From: Lachnospiraceae bacterium
GTDB lineage: Bacteria; Bacillota; Clostridia; Lachnospirales; Lachnospiraceae
Direction: 5' to 3'
Assembly (NCBI GenBank): GCA_022787145.1
Contig: JALFVM010000135.1
Coordinates: 1 to 57,417 of the forward strand
Length of the DNA stretch: 57,417 nucleotides
A program made the position numbers and the translations under genes. Below the pieces are notes generated by a model. The model ran no database searches. It was not told where the DNA came from and worked only from the letters and a program-made list of their open reading frames with translations. This document shows, piece by piece, positions 1-7,638 of the stretch. Each line of letters opens with the position of its first letter. The first letter of the stretch is position 1.

Positions 1-806
1 TCCGGAAGTGTCCAGTCGTTGCCTGGATTTGCTTTCAGCCAGTCGCGGGCAAACTGTTTGTCGAAGGATGGCTGGCCATGTCCTGGTTCATAGCCATCTG
101 CCGGCCAGAAACGGGAGCTGTCCGGTGTCAGCATCTCATCACCGATGACGATGTTGCCGTTCTCATCAAGACCGAACTCAAATTTGGTATCGGCAATGAT
201 AATACCTCGGCTTAATGCGTAGTCTGCACATTTTTTGTACAGTGCGATGGTGCAGTCGCGAAGTTTTGTTGCGTACTCTTCGCCTTTTCCAGGGAAGTAT
301 TTCTCCAGATGAGCGATGCTCTGCTCGAAGGAGATGTTTTCATCGTGATCACCAATCTCAGCTTTTGTGGATGGTGTGTAGATTGGTTCAGGCAGTTTGT
401 CGGACTCTTTCAGTCCTTCCGGCAGTTTGATGCCGCATACAGTGCCGTCTTTTTTATAATTTTCCCAGCCGCTTCCTGTAATATAGCCGCGCACGATACA
501 TTCGATCGGGAGCATTTCAAGCTTGCGGCACATCATGCTGTTGCCGTCAAACTGTGGCTGCTGGAAAAATTCCGGCATATCTTTTACATCAACAGAAATC
601 ATGTGGTTAGGAAGAATATCTTCTGTCAGATCAAACCAGAATTTGGACATCTGAGTAAGTACCGTTCCTTTTTTGGTTACGATATTTTTCAGAATAACAT
701 CGAAGCAGCTGATGCGGTCAGTTGCAACCATGATCAGACTGTCGCCGTTGTCATAAATCTCGCGAACTTTACCTTCTTTAATCGGTTTCATTGCTTCAGT
801 ACTCAT
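1..806 (-). CDS. purC: Phosphoribosylaminoimidazole-succinocarboxamide synthase (SAICAR synthetase), 3' end outside window
   Basis: Cytoplasmic purine biosynthesis enzyme that joins CAIR and aspartate using ATP. Reading the minus strand from the ATG at 806 gives an open frame of 268 codons that runs off the left edge with no stop. The N-terminus has the family pattern KVREIYD-like (GKVREIYDNGDSLIMVATDR), then SCFDVIL, the IECIVRGYITGSGW segment near residue 90, and later GDEMLTPDSSRFWP. This is the long (about 290-residue) form, so only a short C-terminal piece is missing. A GAGGT ribosome binding site lies about 6 bases before the start. No purine riboswitch is visible in the 100 bases upstream. 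A 34-codon ORF and its terminator lie upstream on the same strand, so purC probably has its own promoter between 807 and 905. Identity is secure from the sequence motifs. Confidence 0.96.
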   Translation of the reverse strand, partial: MSTEAMKPIKEGKVREIYDNGDSLIMVATDRISCFDVILKNIVTKKGTVLTQMSKFWFDLTEDILPNHMISVDVKDMPEFFQQPQFDGNSMMCRKLEMLPIECIVRGYITGSGWENYKKDGTVCGIKLPEGLKESDKLPEPIYTPSTKAEIGDHDENISFEQSIAHLEKYFPGKGEEYATKLRDCTIALYKKCADYALSRGIIIADTKFEFGLDENGNIVIGDEMLTPDSSRFWPADGYEPGHGQPSFDKQFARDWLKANPGNDWTLP

Positions 807-904
807 AACATTACCTCACTGTATTAAAAAATTTGTAGTTCCTCTATCAACATAGTAAAACAGATTTTTCTCCAAAAATCAATAGTCTTGCGACGTTTTG
901 TTAC

Positions 905-943
905 AAAAAAAAACCGTTGAAAAATGGGCGAACTTCAACGGTT
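905..943 (-). terminator. Rho-independent terminator of the 34-codon ORF
   Basis: Read on the minus strand this is a 10-bp perfect stem (arms 934-943 and 912-921) with a 12-base loop, followed by a run of nine U residues (complement of 905-913). It lies 23 bases beyond the stop of the small ORF at 966-1070 and about 100 bases before purC, so it separates the two. Confidence 0.8.
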
Positions 944-965
944 GAAAGGTGGCTAAAGAAAAATT

Positions 966-1070
966 TTATGGGCGATAATATCCGCTGCCGTTTACCAGAT
1001 AATAGGAAGTAACGGCCATTGCGATTTCGTGTTTGTTTTCATTCCAATATTTTTTTAATCTTTTTAACAT
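966..1070 (-). CDS. 34-residue basic/aromatic small protein of unknown function
   Basis: A short ORF starts with ATG at 1070 and stops with TAA at 966. It is preceded by a very strong ribosome binding site (AAGGAGGG, 7 bases before the ATG) and followed by a clean intrinsic terminator, so it has the full layout of an expressed small gene. The product begins MLKRLKKYWNENKHEIA and ends in the Tyr/Gly-rich tail LVNGSGYYRP. The N-terminal half is lysine-rich and could be an amphipathic helix. There is no signal peptide or obvious membrane segment. It lies divergent from the AraC-type regulator at 1446. I do not recognise a family; a signalling peptide, a leader peptide or a small regulatory protein are all possible. 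The ORF is clear from the sequence; function is unknown. Confidence 0.6.
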   Translation of the reverse strand: MLKRLKKYWNENKHEIAMAVTSYYLVNGSGYYRP

Positions 1071-1207
1071 AATAATTCCCTCCTTATTCATCTTTGTAAT
1101 TGACTTTTTTCTTGTATCTATATCAACAGTGTCTCAACTGATGGTCTTATCATATGGGATTTTTGGAGAAAATATAAGGTGCAATATTAACAAAAAAGTA
1201 GTCGATA

Positions 1208-1236
1208 TTGACTTTTGATGGGAATCGGAATAATAT
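1208..1236 (+). promoter_or_regulatory. Candidate sigma-A promoter for the AraC regulator
   Basis: TTGACT at 1208-1213, a 17-base spacer and TAATAT at 1231-1236. The -35 is 5/6 and the -10 weaker (4/6). It would leave a leader of about 200 bases before the ATG at 1446. I see no gene in 1237-1445, only an open frame that is probably untranslated. Confidence 0.4.
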
Positions 1237-1445
1237 GATTTAGGTGTCAAAACTTTGATTACGGATTGTTTCGTGCTATGCACTTCTACAATCCTGCCCA
1301 GCATTCGCAATCTATGGGGCCCCTGCCCCTCTTCTTGCTCATGTGTGGGCGTGTCAACAAGGTATCTCTCCACTTACATGCAAGCATGACGTGGAACATA
1401 CCTTTTGACACTGTAATCATAGCAAATGAATGGAGAAGAACTGCT

Positions 1446-2315
1446 ATGGAAGAAAAGAGAGAAAATATTCGCTATGAAAATACAAAAGTGCCGAATGACA
1501 GAGGCTTTCAGATTCGATTTGTGACGATGGCACACAATGCATCGCTTCACTGGCACCGGGAAATGGAGATTCTCTATATATTAAATGGGAATGCGCAGGT
1601 GACACTGGAGGGAAGAAGCCATTATCTGAGAGCACTGGATTTGATGGTCATTGATTCGTCCCAGTTTCATGATGCGATTTATGCGCTTCCGCAGACGATG
1701 GGAATCTGTATTCATGTCTCCAAAGAATATCTGAAAAGATATCTGCCGGATATTGAGCAGATGCGCTTTTCGTGCAGCCCACAGGAAGTGGAGGCATCCG
1801 AGCAGGAGGCGTATATGAAATTGTGCGGCTATATGAAAGATTTGACGGTGTTGTATTTTCAACAGAAAAGTAGTTATCCGCTTGCCTGCAGTGCAGTGGT
1901 TTTGCAGATTATGGCTGGTCTTGTGGATCATTTCAGCCAGAAGATGTCTCAGGATATAGAGGTTTCCAGCGTGGACAATCTTGTACGTATGGAGCAGATT
2001 TTTCAATATGTAGAAGAACACTATAAGGAAGCGATCTCTTTGCAGGATGCTGCCGATATGCTGGGATTGAATAAAGAATATTTCTGCCGTTTTTTTAAGC
2101 ACAATACCAGCATGACCTTTCTGCAGTATGTGAACCAGGTGCGGCTCAACCATATTTATCACGATCTTCTTCACACGGAGGGGAGCGTTCAGGAGATTAT
2201 GGAGCGCCATGGGATGTACAATACGAAGGTGTTTTACCGCATGTTCAAGGAGACATATCACTATACACCGCGGGAGATGAAGAAAATGGCTGGGGATAGT
2301 GTGTATTTAAGCTGA
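1446..2315 (+). CDS. AraC-family transcriptional regulator with N-terminal cupin domain
   Basis: 289-residue DNA-binding regulator. Residues about 15-110 form an AraC-type cupin sensor (HNASLHWHREMEILYILNG, then a metal/ligand-type His at SSQFHDAIY). Residues about 185-285 hold the two helix-turn-helix motifs of the AraC domain: ISLQDAADMLGLNKEYFCRFFK and VQEIMERHGMYNTKVFYRMFKE, followed by the usual TPREMKK end. The frame is open 60 codons further upstream, but the ATG at 1446 has a GGAGAA site 8 bases before it and opens where homologous proteins begin, so I chose it. The target is not obvious: the gene stands alone, upstream of an unrelated operon and divergent from a 34-codon ORF. A role in sensing a sugar is typical of the family and is inference only. 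Confidence 0.88.
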   Translation: MEEKRENIRYENTKVPNDRGFQIRFVTMAHNASLHWHREMEILYILNGNAQVTLEGRSHYLRALDLMVIDSSQFHDAIYALPQTMGICIHVSKEYLKRYLPDIEQMRFSCSPQEVEASEQEAYMKLCGYMKDLTVLYFQQKSSYPLACSAVVLQIMAGLVDHFSQKMSQDIEVSSVDNLVRMEQIFQYVEEHYKEAISLQDAADMLGLNKEYFCRFFKHNTSMTFLQYVNQVRLNHIYHDLLHTEGSVQEIMERHGMYNTKVFYRMFKETYHYTPREMKKMAGDSVYLS

Positions 2316-2328
2316 TGTTGATATAGCT

Positions 2329-2357
2329 TTGACATACCTGCGGTTTGTTGGTAAAAT
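2329..2357 (+). promoter_or_regulatory. Sigma-A promoter of the HD-protein/methyltransferase/nuclease operon
   Basis: TTGACA at 2329-2334, exactly 17 bases, then TAAAAT at 2352-2357. It lies 37 bases upstream of the ATG at 2394 and just after the AraC gene. Confidence 0.7.
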
Positions 2358-2393
2358 ACTCAGTAAAATACGAAGGTAAAGAGGTTGGTAAGT

Positions 2394-2984
2394 ATGACAA
2401 GTAAACTGACAAGAGACGAAGCATTTGTGTTACTTAGAAAATACAACAAGGAGCCATTTCACATTCAGCATGCGCTGACGGTTGAGGGCGTGATGCGCTG
2501 GTATGCGAAGGAACTGGGATACGGCGAAGAGGAGGAGTACTGGGGAATCACGGGACTTCTGCATGATATTGATTTTGAGCTGTATCCACAGGAGCATTGC
2601 CAGAAAGCACCGGAGCTTTTGTGGGAAGGCGGTGTTGATGAGAATATGATTTATTCTGTCTGCTCGCATGGATATGGCATCTGCTGTGATCTGGAGCCGA
2701 AGCACGAGATGGAGAAAGTGCTGTTTGCGGCAGATGAGCTGACGGGACTGATCTGGTCTGCGGCATTGATGCGCCCATCTAAGAGTGTGATGGATATGGA
2801 AGTCAAGAGTCTGAAGAAGAAATTCAAAGACAAGAAGTTTGCTGCAGGCTGCTCGAGAGATGTGATCCGCCAGGGCGCAGAGCGTCTTGGATGGGAGCTG
2901 GACGAGCTGTTTGAAAAGACAATCCTTGCCATGCGTTCCTGTGAGGCGCAGGTGGCAGAATTTATGGAATCCTACGAGGCTTAA
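2394..2984 (+). CDS. HD-domain protein (predicted metal-dependent phosphohydrolase)
   Basis: 196-residue cytoplasmic protein of the HD superfamily. It shows the ordered metal-binding residues: an early His in the PFHIQHALTVEGVMRWYA helix, the HD pair in TGLLHDIDFELYP, a downstream His in VCSHGYG, and the Asp in FAADELTGL. Proteins of this arrangement are annotated as HDIG or hydrolase-like proteins; the substrate is usually unknown and cannot be told here. The ATG at 2394 has an AGAGG site about 9 bases upstream; a TTG nine bases earlier is a poorer start. It is the first gene of a tight operon: the next start is only 4 bases after its stop. Confidence 0.82.
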   Translation: MTSKLTRDEAFVLLRKYNKEPFHIQHALTVEGVMRWYAKELGYGEEEEYWGITGLLHDIDFELYPQEHCQKAPELLWEGGVDENMIYSVCSHGYGICCDLEPKHEMEKVLFAADELTGLIWSAALMRPSKSVMDMEVKSLKKKFKDKKFAAGCSRDVIRQGAERLGWELDELFEKTILAMRSCEAQVAEFMESYEA

Positions 2985-2987
2985 GCG

Positions 2988-3551
2988 ATGAAGAATTATC
3001 AGATTACGGAATGGGTGCATCATTTTATTGTGGAGCAGGTGAAGGAAGGTGATCTCTGCATCGATGCCACGATGGGAAAAGGTAACGACACCGTGCTCTT
3101 GTCGAAGCTGGCGGGAAAGACCGGTAAAGTGATTGGCTTTGATATTCAGCAGCAGGCGGTAGACAGTACCAGAGAACGGCTGCAAAGAGAGGCATGTCCG
3201 GAAAATTATGAATTACTGCTTGTGTCTCATGAGTATATGGCGTCGTATGCAAAAGAGGACAGTGTCTCCTGCATCATGTTTAATTTCGGGTATCTGCCGG
3301 GAGGCGATCACAGCAAGGCGACGAAGGCGGTAAGTAGTCTGGCAGCGATTGAGACGGGATTGAAGTTGCTGAAAAGAAAGGGTTTGATGAGTCTTTGTAT
3401 TTACAGCGGTGGTGACAGTGGATTCGAGGAACGGGATGCGATTCTGGATTATGTGCAGAAACTGGATTTTCATCAATATCTTGTCATCCAGTCCGAGTAT
3501 GTAAATCGCCCGAACAACCCGCCTATTCCTGTGCTGATTATAAAATTATAA
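2988..3551 (+). CDS. mnmM: Class I SAM-dependent methyltransferase, YtqB/MnmM type (tRNA wobble uridine modification)
   Basis: 187-residue Rossmann-fold methyltransferase. Motif I is seen as CIDATMGKGNDTVLLSKL (residues about 24-41), the acidic motif II as VIGFDIQ, and the characteristic FNFGYLPGGDHS segment near residue 100. The C-terminus carries NRPNNPPIPVLIIK. This combination marks the YtqB family; the Bacillus subtilis member, MnmM, makes the last methylation of mnm5s2U34 in tRNA. Length matches the family. The start lies 4 bases after the HD gene stop, so the two are translationally close. Family membership is clear; the exact reaction is transferred from the family. Confidence 0.8.
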   Translation: MKNYQITEWVHHFIVEQVKEGDLCIDATMGKGNDTVLLSKLAGKTGKVIGFDIQQQAVDSTRERLQREACPENYELLLVSHEYMASYAKEDSVSCIMFNFGYLPGGDHSKATKAVSSLAAIETGLKLLKRKGLMSLCIYSGGDSGFEERDAILDYVQKLDFHQYLVIQSEYVNRPNNPPIPVLIIKL

Positions 3552-3565
3552 AAACGGAGAGTATC

Positions 3566-4333
3566 ATGAGTAATAATAAGAAAAAATTAGACAATCCTCT
3601 TTTTAAGAAGATTTTTATAGCAGTCTTCTGTCTGATTGCGGCAGTCACCGGATTTGGGTATAAACAGGGTGCCAGCCAGGAAGATGTGCGCAGAAGTGCA
3701 GAGCAGGCATATACGTATGTTCAGGAAATTCTGGAAGATCTGGATAATGTCGAAACCGTCGAGGAGATTCCGGAGTATGAGGGTGAGACGTATATTACCG
3801 TCAATGACAATGAGCCGGAATTTACCGAGGAGCAGCAAGAAGCGGAGCCTTACGAATATTACAGTGATTTGGACAGTCTTGACCGCTGTGGGTATGCGGA
3901 GGCAAAAATTACAGAAGATTTGATGCCGACGGAAAAGCGTGAGTCGATCAGTTCCGTCAAACCAAGCGGATGGCAAAATGAGAAATACGATTGTGTAGAC
4001 GGACAGTACCTGTACAATCGCTGTCATCTGCTCGGATATCAGCTGACAGGAGAAAATGCCAACGAAAAGAACCTGATTACAGGAACACGCTATCTGAATG
4101 TGGATGGAATGCTGCCATTTGAGAACGAAGTGGCAACTTACATCAAAGACACAGGCAATGCCGTGCTGATGCGTGTGACACCCGTGTTTGAGGGAGATGA
4201 GCTGGTTGCCAGAGGCGTGCAGATGGAGGCACAGTCCGTTGAGGATGATGAGATCAGCTTTAATGTGTTTGTGTATAACATACAGCCAGGAGTAGAGATT
4301 GACTATGCCACCGGTGAGAGTCAGGAAGAGTAA
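3566..4333 (+). CDS. Secreted or membrane-anchored DNA/RNA non-specific endonuclease
   Basis: 255-residue protein. Residues about 13-33 form an uncleaved or cleaved signal segment (lysines, then a hydrophobic stretch IFIAVFCLIAAVTGF). An acidic linker follows to about residue 110. The nuclease domain has the catalytic His in LYNRCHLLGYQL (His154) and the downstream Asn/Glu segment NLITGTRYLNVDGMLPFE, the pattern of the EndA/Spd-type beta-beta-alpha metal nucleases, in which NRxH replaces the DRGH of NucA. It would act outside the cell on DNA or RNA (nutrient scavenging or DNA processing). Last gene of the three-gene operon; it is followed at once by a long palindrome at 4343-4404. Start ATG 3566 has a GGAG site. 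Confidence 0.85.
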   Translation: MSNNKKKLDNPLFKKIFIAVFCLIAAVTGFGYKQGASQEDVRRSAEQAYTYVQEILEDLDNVETVEEIPEYEGETYITVNDNEPEFTEEQQEAEPYEYYSDLDSLDRCGYAEAKITEDLMPTEKRESISSVKPSGWQNEKYDCVDGQYLYNRCHLLGYQLTGENANEKNLITGTRYLNVDGMLPFENEVATYIKDTGNAVLMRVTPVFEGDELVARGVQMEAQSVEDDEISFNVFVYNIQPGVEIDYATGESQEE

Positions 4334-4342
4334 AGGGCAGGG

Positions 4343-4404
4343 CAGAACAGGGGACAGGTTTGTGTCCGGAATAAATTCCGGACACAAACCTGTCCCCTGT
4401 TCTG
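4343..4404. repeat. 62-bp palindromic element, GGGGACAGG-type (copy 1)
   Basis: Perfect inverted repeat with 30-bp arms (4343-4372 and 4375-4404) and an AA centre. The core reads GGGGACAGGTTTGTGTCCGG and is returned on the other arm. A closely related element is at 21223-21294. It lies between convergent genes (nuclease plus strand, AraC regulator minus strand) and could act as a bidirectional terminator, although neither side has a long T run. The sequence resembles the GGGGAC...GTCCCC palindromes dispersed in many bacterial genomes and thought to be moved by IS200-like/REP-associated transposases; that link is inference, as no transposase gene is nearby. Confidence 0.8.
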
Positions 4405-4410
4405 TTCTGC

Positions 4411-5262
4411 CTAAATCTTAATTCGGTTTTCGTCGCGCCAGTGTTTGGGGGAAACTCCATACACATTTTTAAAAGCGCGTGAAAAATGCAGGGGATTGGG
4501 ATAGCCGACGGCGTTTCCGATATCCCCGACGGATAATTGAGTCAGTTTCAGCAGTTCAGTTGCCTTGATCATTCGGTAGTTTAATAAAAACTGCTGGGGA
4601 GACTTGCCGACGGCATCGTGAAAAATCTTACCGAAATAGCTTCGGTTCAATTTGCAGGCAACTGCGATATCTTCTACGGAGATATCGTTCTGAAAGTTCT
4701 GCTCAATAAATGTAAGTGCTTCTTTGATGTAGAAGTCGCGCAGCTTGCTGCCCTTCGGAAGCACCAGATGTGCGGCGGAGCGGGTGAGGTAATCGACAAA
4801 TAGAAACAGATGTCCGATCAGATGAAAGGAAGGTGCATCTTTGTTTTCCACGATGTAGGTCATTTCCTTCACCATATTTTCACGCAGGTCTTTGGAATGG
4901 GCACGATAGAGAGGTGTATCTGGAGAGAGACTGGCGATTTCCAGTGCTTCTCTGACGCGCAGTCCATCAAATTCCAGCCAGATATATTCCCAGGGATGAT
5001 GATGGTCAGAGATGTAAGTGGTGATCTGACCCGGGAAAGCAAGGAATCCCTGTCCACTCTTAATTTGATAGGTTTTGGTATTGCCTTTGGCGTCATCGGC
5101 ATAGAGTGTTCCTGTGCCGGAAAGCACATAGTGGAACAGGTAATGGTTGCGGGCAGCAGGACCGAAGGAATGAGATGGTTCACACTGTTCCCGTCCAAAC
5201 TGATAAAGGCTGAGATCAACAAAATTTTCATTTGGAAAAATGGAAAAGACCAATTCATGCAT
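4411..5262 (-). CDS. AraC-family regulator of the adjacent alpha-galactoside operon (MsmR-like)
   Basis: 283-residue regulator. The N-terminal cupin half (residues about 15-135) contains HYVLSGTGTLYADD and a proline/aromatic stretch typical of sugar-binding AraC sensors. The C-terminal half has two helix-turn-helix motifs: ISVEDIAVACKLNRSYFGKIFH and VGDIGNAVGYPNPLHFSRAFK, then GVSPKHWRDE. It is transcribed divergently from the binding-protein/permease/alpha-galactosidase operon at 5471-10689, the arrangement of msmR with the multiple-sugar-metabolism operon of streptococci, so it is probably that operon's activator. The ATG at 5262 has a GAGGGGGG site; a TTG six codons upstream is in frame but overlaps that site. 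Inducer likely an alpha-galactoside (raffinose, melibiose or stachyose), by inference. Confidence 0.87.
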   Translation of the reverse strand: MHELVFSIFPNENFVDLSLYQFGREQCEPSHSFGPAARNHYLFHYVLSGTGTLYADDAKGNTKTYQIKSGQGFLAFPGQITTYISDHHHPWEYIWLEFDGLRVREALEIASLSPDTPLYRAHSKDLRENMVKEMTYIVENKDAPSFHLIGHLFLFVDYLTRSAAHLVLPKGSKLRDFYIKEALTFIEQNFQNDISVEDIAVACKLNRSYFGKIFHDAVGKSPQQFLLNYRMIKATELLKLTQLSVGDIGNAVGYPNPLHFSRAFKNVYGVSPKHWRDENRIKI

Positions 5263-5388
5263 AAAAAATTCCCCCCTCAAAAATGAATGATAAGCTCATT
5301 ATAATTCATGATATATCAAAATGCTAGATTGATTTGCAATAATGTAAAAAAAACGGCATAAAGATATAAAATCTCAAAAATCATGCTA

Positions 5389-5417
5389 TTTATAGACGCA
5401 TAAAGGGATGCTATAAT
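5389..5417 (+). promoter_or_regulatory. Extended -10 promoter of the alpha-galactoside operon
   Basis: TGC directly precedes TATAAT at 5412-5417 (extended -10), with a weak TTTATA -35 at 5389-5394, 17 bases away. A weak -35 with a good -10 fits an activator-dependent promoter under the divergent AraC protein. I found no clear catabolite-response element. Confidence 0.6.
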
Positions 5418-5470
5418 ACATGTAAAAGTAATACCCGGGGAAACTTTAAGAGTGAAAGGAGAAAAATGCT

Positions 5471-6754
5471 ATGAAAAAAAGAAAAGCGATGTTGGGCACG
5501 CTTTTGGTGGGAGTTTTGCTTGCTTCCACGGTTTTGCAGGGCTGTGGTGCGAAACAGGATAATAGCGGGAAAGTGGAAATTGAATTGCTTCAGTACAAAC
5601 CGGAGGCGACAAAGTTTTTTGACAAAATCGCAGAGGAATTTAACAGTACGCATGACGATATTCATCTGACAATCAGTTCGCCGAACGATGCCATGACGAT
5701 TTTAAAGACACGTCTGATCCGAGAGGATTATCCGGACATTGTTGGAATCGGCGGTGACATGAACTACTCTTACTTTGTGGATTCTGATATTCTGGCAGAT
5801 GTTTCTGACTATGAGGGACTCAAAAAGATCAAACCGGCGTATGTAGAGATTCTGGAGGGACTGGAATTTGTTCCGACAGAGGGAACGTTTGGTGTGCCGT
5901 ATGTAGCAAATGCAGCAGGCGTTCTTTATAACCGTGAAATGTTCCAGGAACATGGATGGGAAATCCCGGAGACCTGGGATGAATTTATGACACTCTGTGA
6001 GGACATCAAGGCAGCAGGAATCCAGCCGCTGTACTTTGGATTTAAGGATACCTGGACTTGTCTGGCACCGTGGAATGCACTGGCCGTTGACCTGGCACCG
6101 GCGGATGTCTGCAAGCAGGTAAACAGAGGCGAGACAACCTTTACGGAGGAGTACAGAGAAATCTCTGAAAAGATGCTGGAGATGCTGGCGTATGGACAGG
6201 ATGGTCCGTTTGCATATGGATATAACGATGCGTGTACCGCATTTGCCAATGGAGAATCTGCGATGTATACGATTGGAAGTTATGCCGTACCGCAGATTAA
6301 GTCAGTAAATCCGGATATGGATATCGATTCGTTTGTGATGCCGGGATGTGATGACAAAGATGGAAACATTTTGAACTCCGGTGTGGACTTACAGTTCTGT
6401 GTGACAAAGGAATGCAAGAATAAAGAGGCAGCCTATGAGGTACTTGACTTCTTCCTGGAGCATGACAGTGTACAGAAATATCTGGATGATCAGAATGCAG
6501 TTCCGTGTCTGGATGAAGAGTTTGACCTGGCACCGATGCTGGATGGTATGAAGGATTACATAACAGCAGGAAAAATGGTGGATTACCAGGATCACAGTTA
6601 TCCTTCCGAGATGGCGGTGGATGCACAGATTCAGACCTTCCTTTTGAAGCAGGATGTGGATGCATTTTTGACGAAATTCGATACAGACTGGAAACGTTAC
6701 AATCGTGATATTATCCGCAAGGTGGAGGATTACGAAGCAAGTCAGGCGAACTGA
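5471..6754 (+). CDS. Sugar ABC transporter substrate-binding lipoprotein (MsmE-like)
   Basis: 427-residue extracellular sugar-binding protein of family 1. The signal peptide MKKRKAMLGTLLVGVLLAST ends in the lipobox LQGC, giving a lipid-anchored Cys near residue 25. The mature part starts with an acidic/polar linker and contains the binding-protein segments NSTHDDIHLTISSP, GVPYVANAAGVLYNREMF, AFANGESAMYTIGSYAVP and a C-terminal TDWKRYNRDI helix. It is the first gene of the operon, followed 17 bases later by the first permease. It would deliver an alpha-galactoside oligosaccharide to the two permeases, as judged from the alpha-galactosidase at the end of the operon. Start ATG 5471 is preceded by GAAAGGAG. 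Confidence 0.92.
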   Translation: MKKRKAMLGTLLVGVLLASTVLQGCGAKQDNSGKVEIELLQYKPEATKFFDKIAEEFNSTHDDIHLTISSPNDAMTILKTRLIREDYPDIVGIGGDMNYSYFVDSDILADVSDYEGLKKIKPAYVEILEGLEFVPTEGTFGVPYVANAAGVLYNREMFQEHGWEIPETWDEFMTLCEDIKAAGIQPLYFGFKDTWTCLAPWNALAVDLAPADVCKQVNRGETTFTEEYREISEKMLEMLAYGQDGPFAYGYNDACTAFANGESAMYTIGSYAVPQIKSVNPDMDIDSFVMPGCDDKDGNILNSGVDLQFCVTKECKNKEAAYEVLDFFLEHDSVQKYLDDQNAVPCLDEEFDLAPMLDGMKDYITAGKMVDYQDHSYPSEMAVDAQIQTFLLKQDVDAFLTKFDTDWKRYNRDIIRKVEDYEASQAN

Positions 6755-6771
6755 TAGAAAGGGGAAGAAAC

Positions 6772-7638
6772 ATGAACAAGATGACAGAAAGAAAACGTAC
6801 ATTTTTGCTGATGACCATACCGATTATGGCACTGTTCTTCTGCTTTAATACATTGCCGCTGATCAAAGGTGTGATCTACAGTTTTACGAACTTTAAAGGA
6901 TATGGCTCTTATGACTGGGTTGGATTTAGAAACTATATCGACCTGTTTACGGACGCCCGCGTGGGACATTCTTACTGGTTCACTTTTAAGCTGGCTGTGC
7001 TGAGTACCATTGTAGTAAACGTAGTCAGTTTGATTCTGGCACTTGGACTGAACAGTAAGATTAAATTCAAAAGTGCGCTGAGAGGTATGTATTTCATTCC
7101 AAATATTCTTGGAGCACTGGTTGTAGGTTATATTTTCAACTACTTCTTTACCTATATTCTTCCGGCTATTGTTCAGATGCTGGGAGGCAAAGGAACAAGT
7201 ATGCTGGCAAGCACAAGATGGGCATGGGTTGCAATCGTGATCGTGTGTGCATGGCAGGCTATCGCGATGAATACCATCATTTATATTTCCGGTCTCCAGA
7301 CCGTACCGGAAGATGTATACGAGGCTGGTTCGATCGACGGTGCAACAGGATGGGCAAAATTCAAACACCTGACCTTCCCTCTGATCCTTCCTTTCTTCAC
7401 CATCAACATGGTGCTGTGTATGAAAAACTTCCTGATGGTATTTGATCAGATCATGGCATTGACAAAGGGTGGCCCTGCGCAGAGTACAGAGTCTATTTCC
7501 TTCCTGATTTACAATAACGGTATGGCTGGCGGACAGTTCGGATTCCAGAGTGCCAATGCGGTGATTTTCTTTATCGTAATTGTAGTGATTTCTGTTTTAC
7601 AGATGAATTTCTTAGGTAAAAAGGAGGAGCAGCTGTAA
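6772..7638 (+). CDS. Sugar ABC transporter permease, MsmF/MalF-like
   Basis: 288-residue inner-membrane permease of the carbohydrate uptake CUT1 class. Six hydrophobic segments can be read, from IPIMALFFCFNTLPLI at the N-terminus to VIFFIVIVVISVLQMNFL at the C-terminus. The cytoplasmic EAA loop that contacts the ATPase is EAGSIDGATGWAKFKHLTFP (residues about 184-203). It lies 17 bases after the lipoprotein gene and its TAA overlaps the next ATG by one base (TAATG), so the two permeases are translationally coupled. Together they form the heterodimeric channel. Start ATG 6772 is preceded by AAGGGGAAG. Confidence 0.93.
   Translation: MNKMTERKRTFLLMTIPIMALFFCFNTLPLIKGVIYSFTNFKGYGSYDWVGFRNYIDLFTDARVGHSYWFTFKLAVLSTIVVNVVSLILALGLNSKIKFKSALRGMYFIPNILGALVVGYIFNYFFTYILPAIVQMLGGKGTSMLASTRWAWVAIVIVCAWQAIAMNTIIYISGLQTVPEDVYEAGSIDGATGWAKFKHLTFPLILPFFTINMVLCMKNFLMVFDQIMALTKGGPAQSTESISFLIYNNGMAGGQFGFQSANAVIFFIVIVVISVLQMNFLGKKEEQL

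Noticed and set aside
309-827. 172-codon plus-strand frame opposite purC
   Set aside because: Antisense shadow of purC, no ribosome binding site, no domain.
807-904. Purine riboswitch upstream of purC
   Set aside because: No conserved purine-aptamer core or loop sequences could be found; only an AT-rich leader is present.
1266-1445. N-terminal extension of the AraC regulator (60 extra codons)
   Set aside because: Frame is open, but no ribosome binding site precedes 1266, the extension does not look like an AraC sensor, and a good site supports the ATG at 1446.
4343-4404. Palindrome interpreted only as a terminator
   Set aside because: There is no T tract on either side and a near-identical sequence lies inside another operon, so a repeat element is the better primary description.
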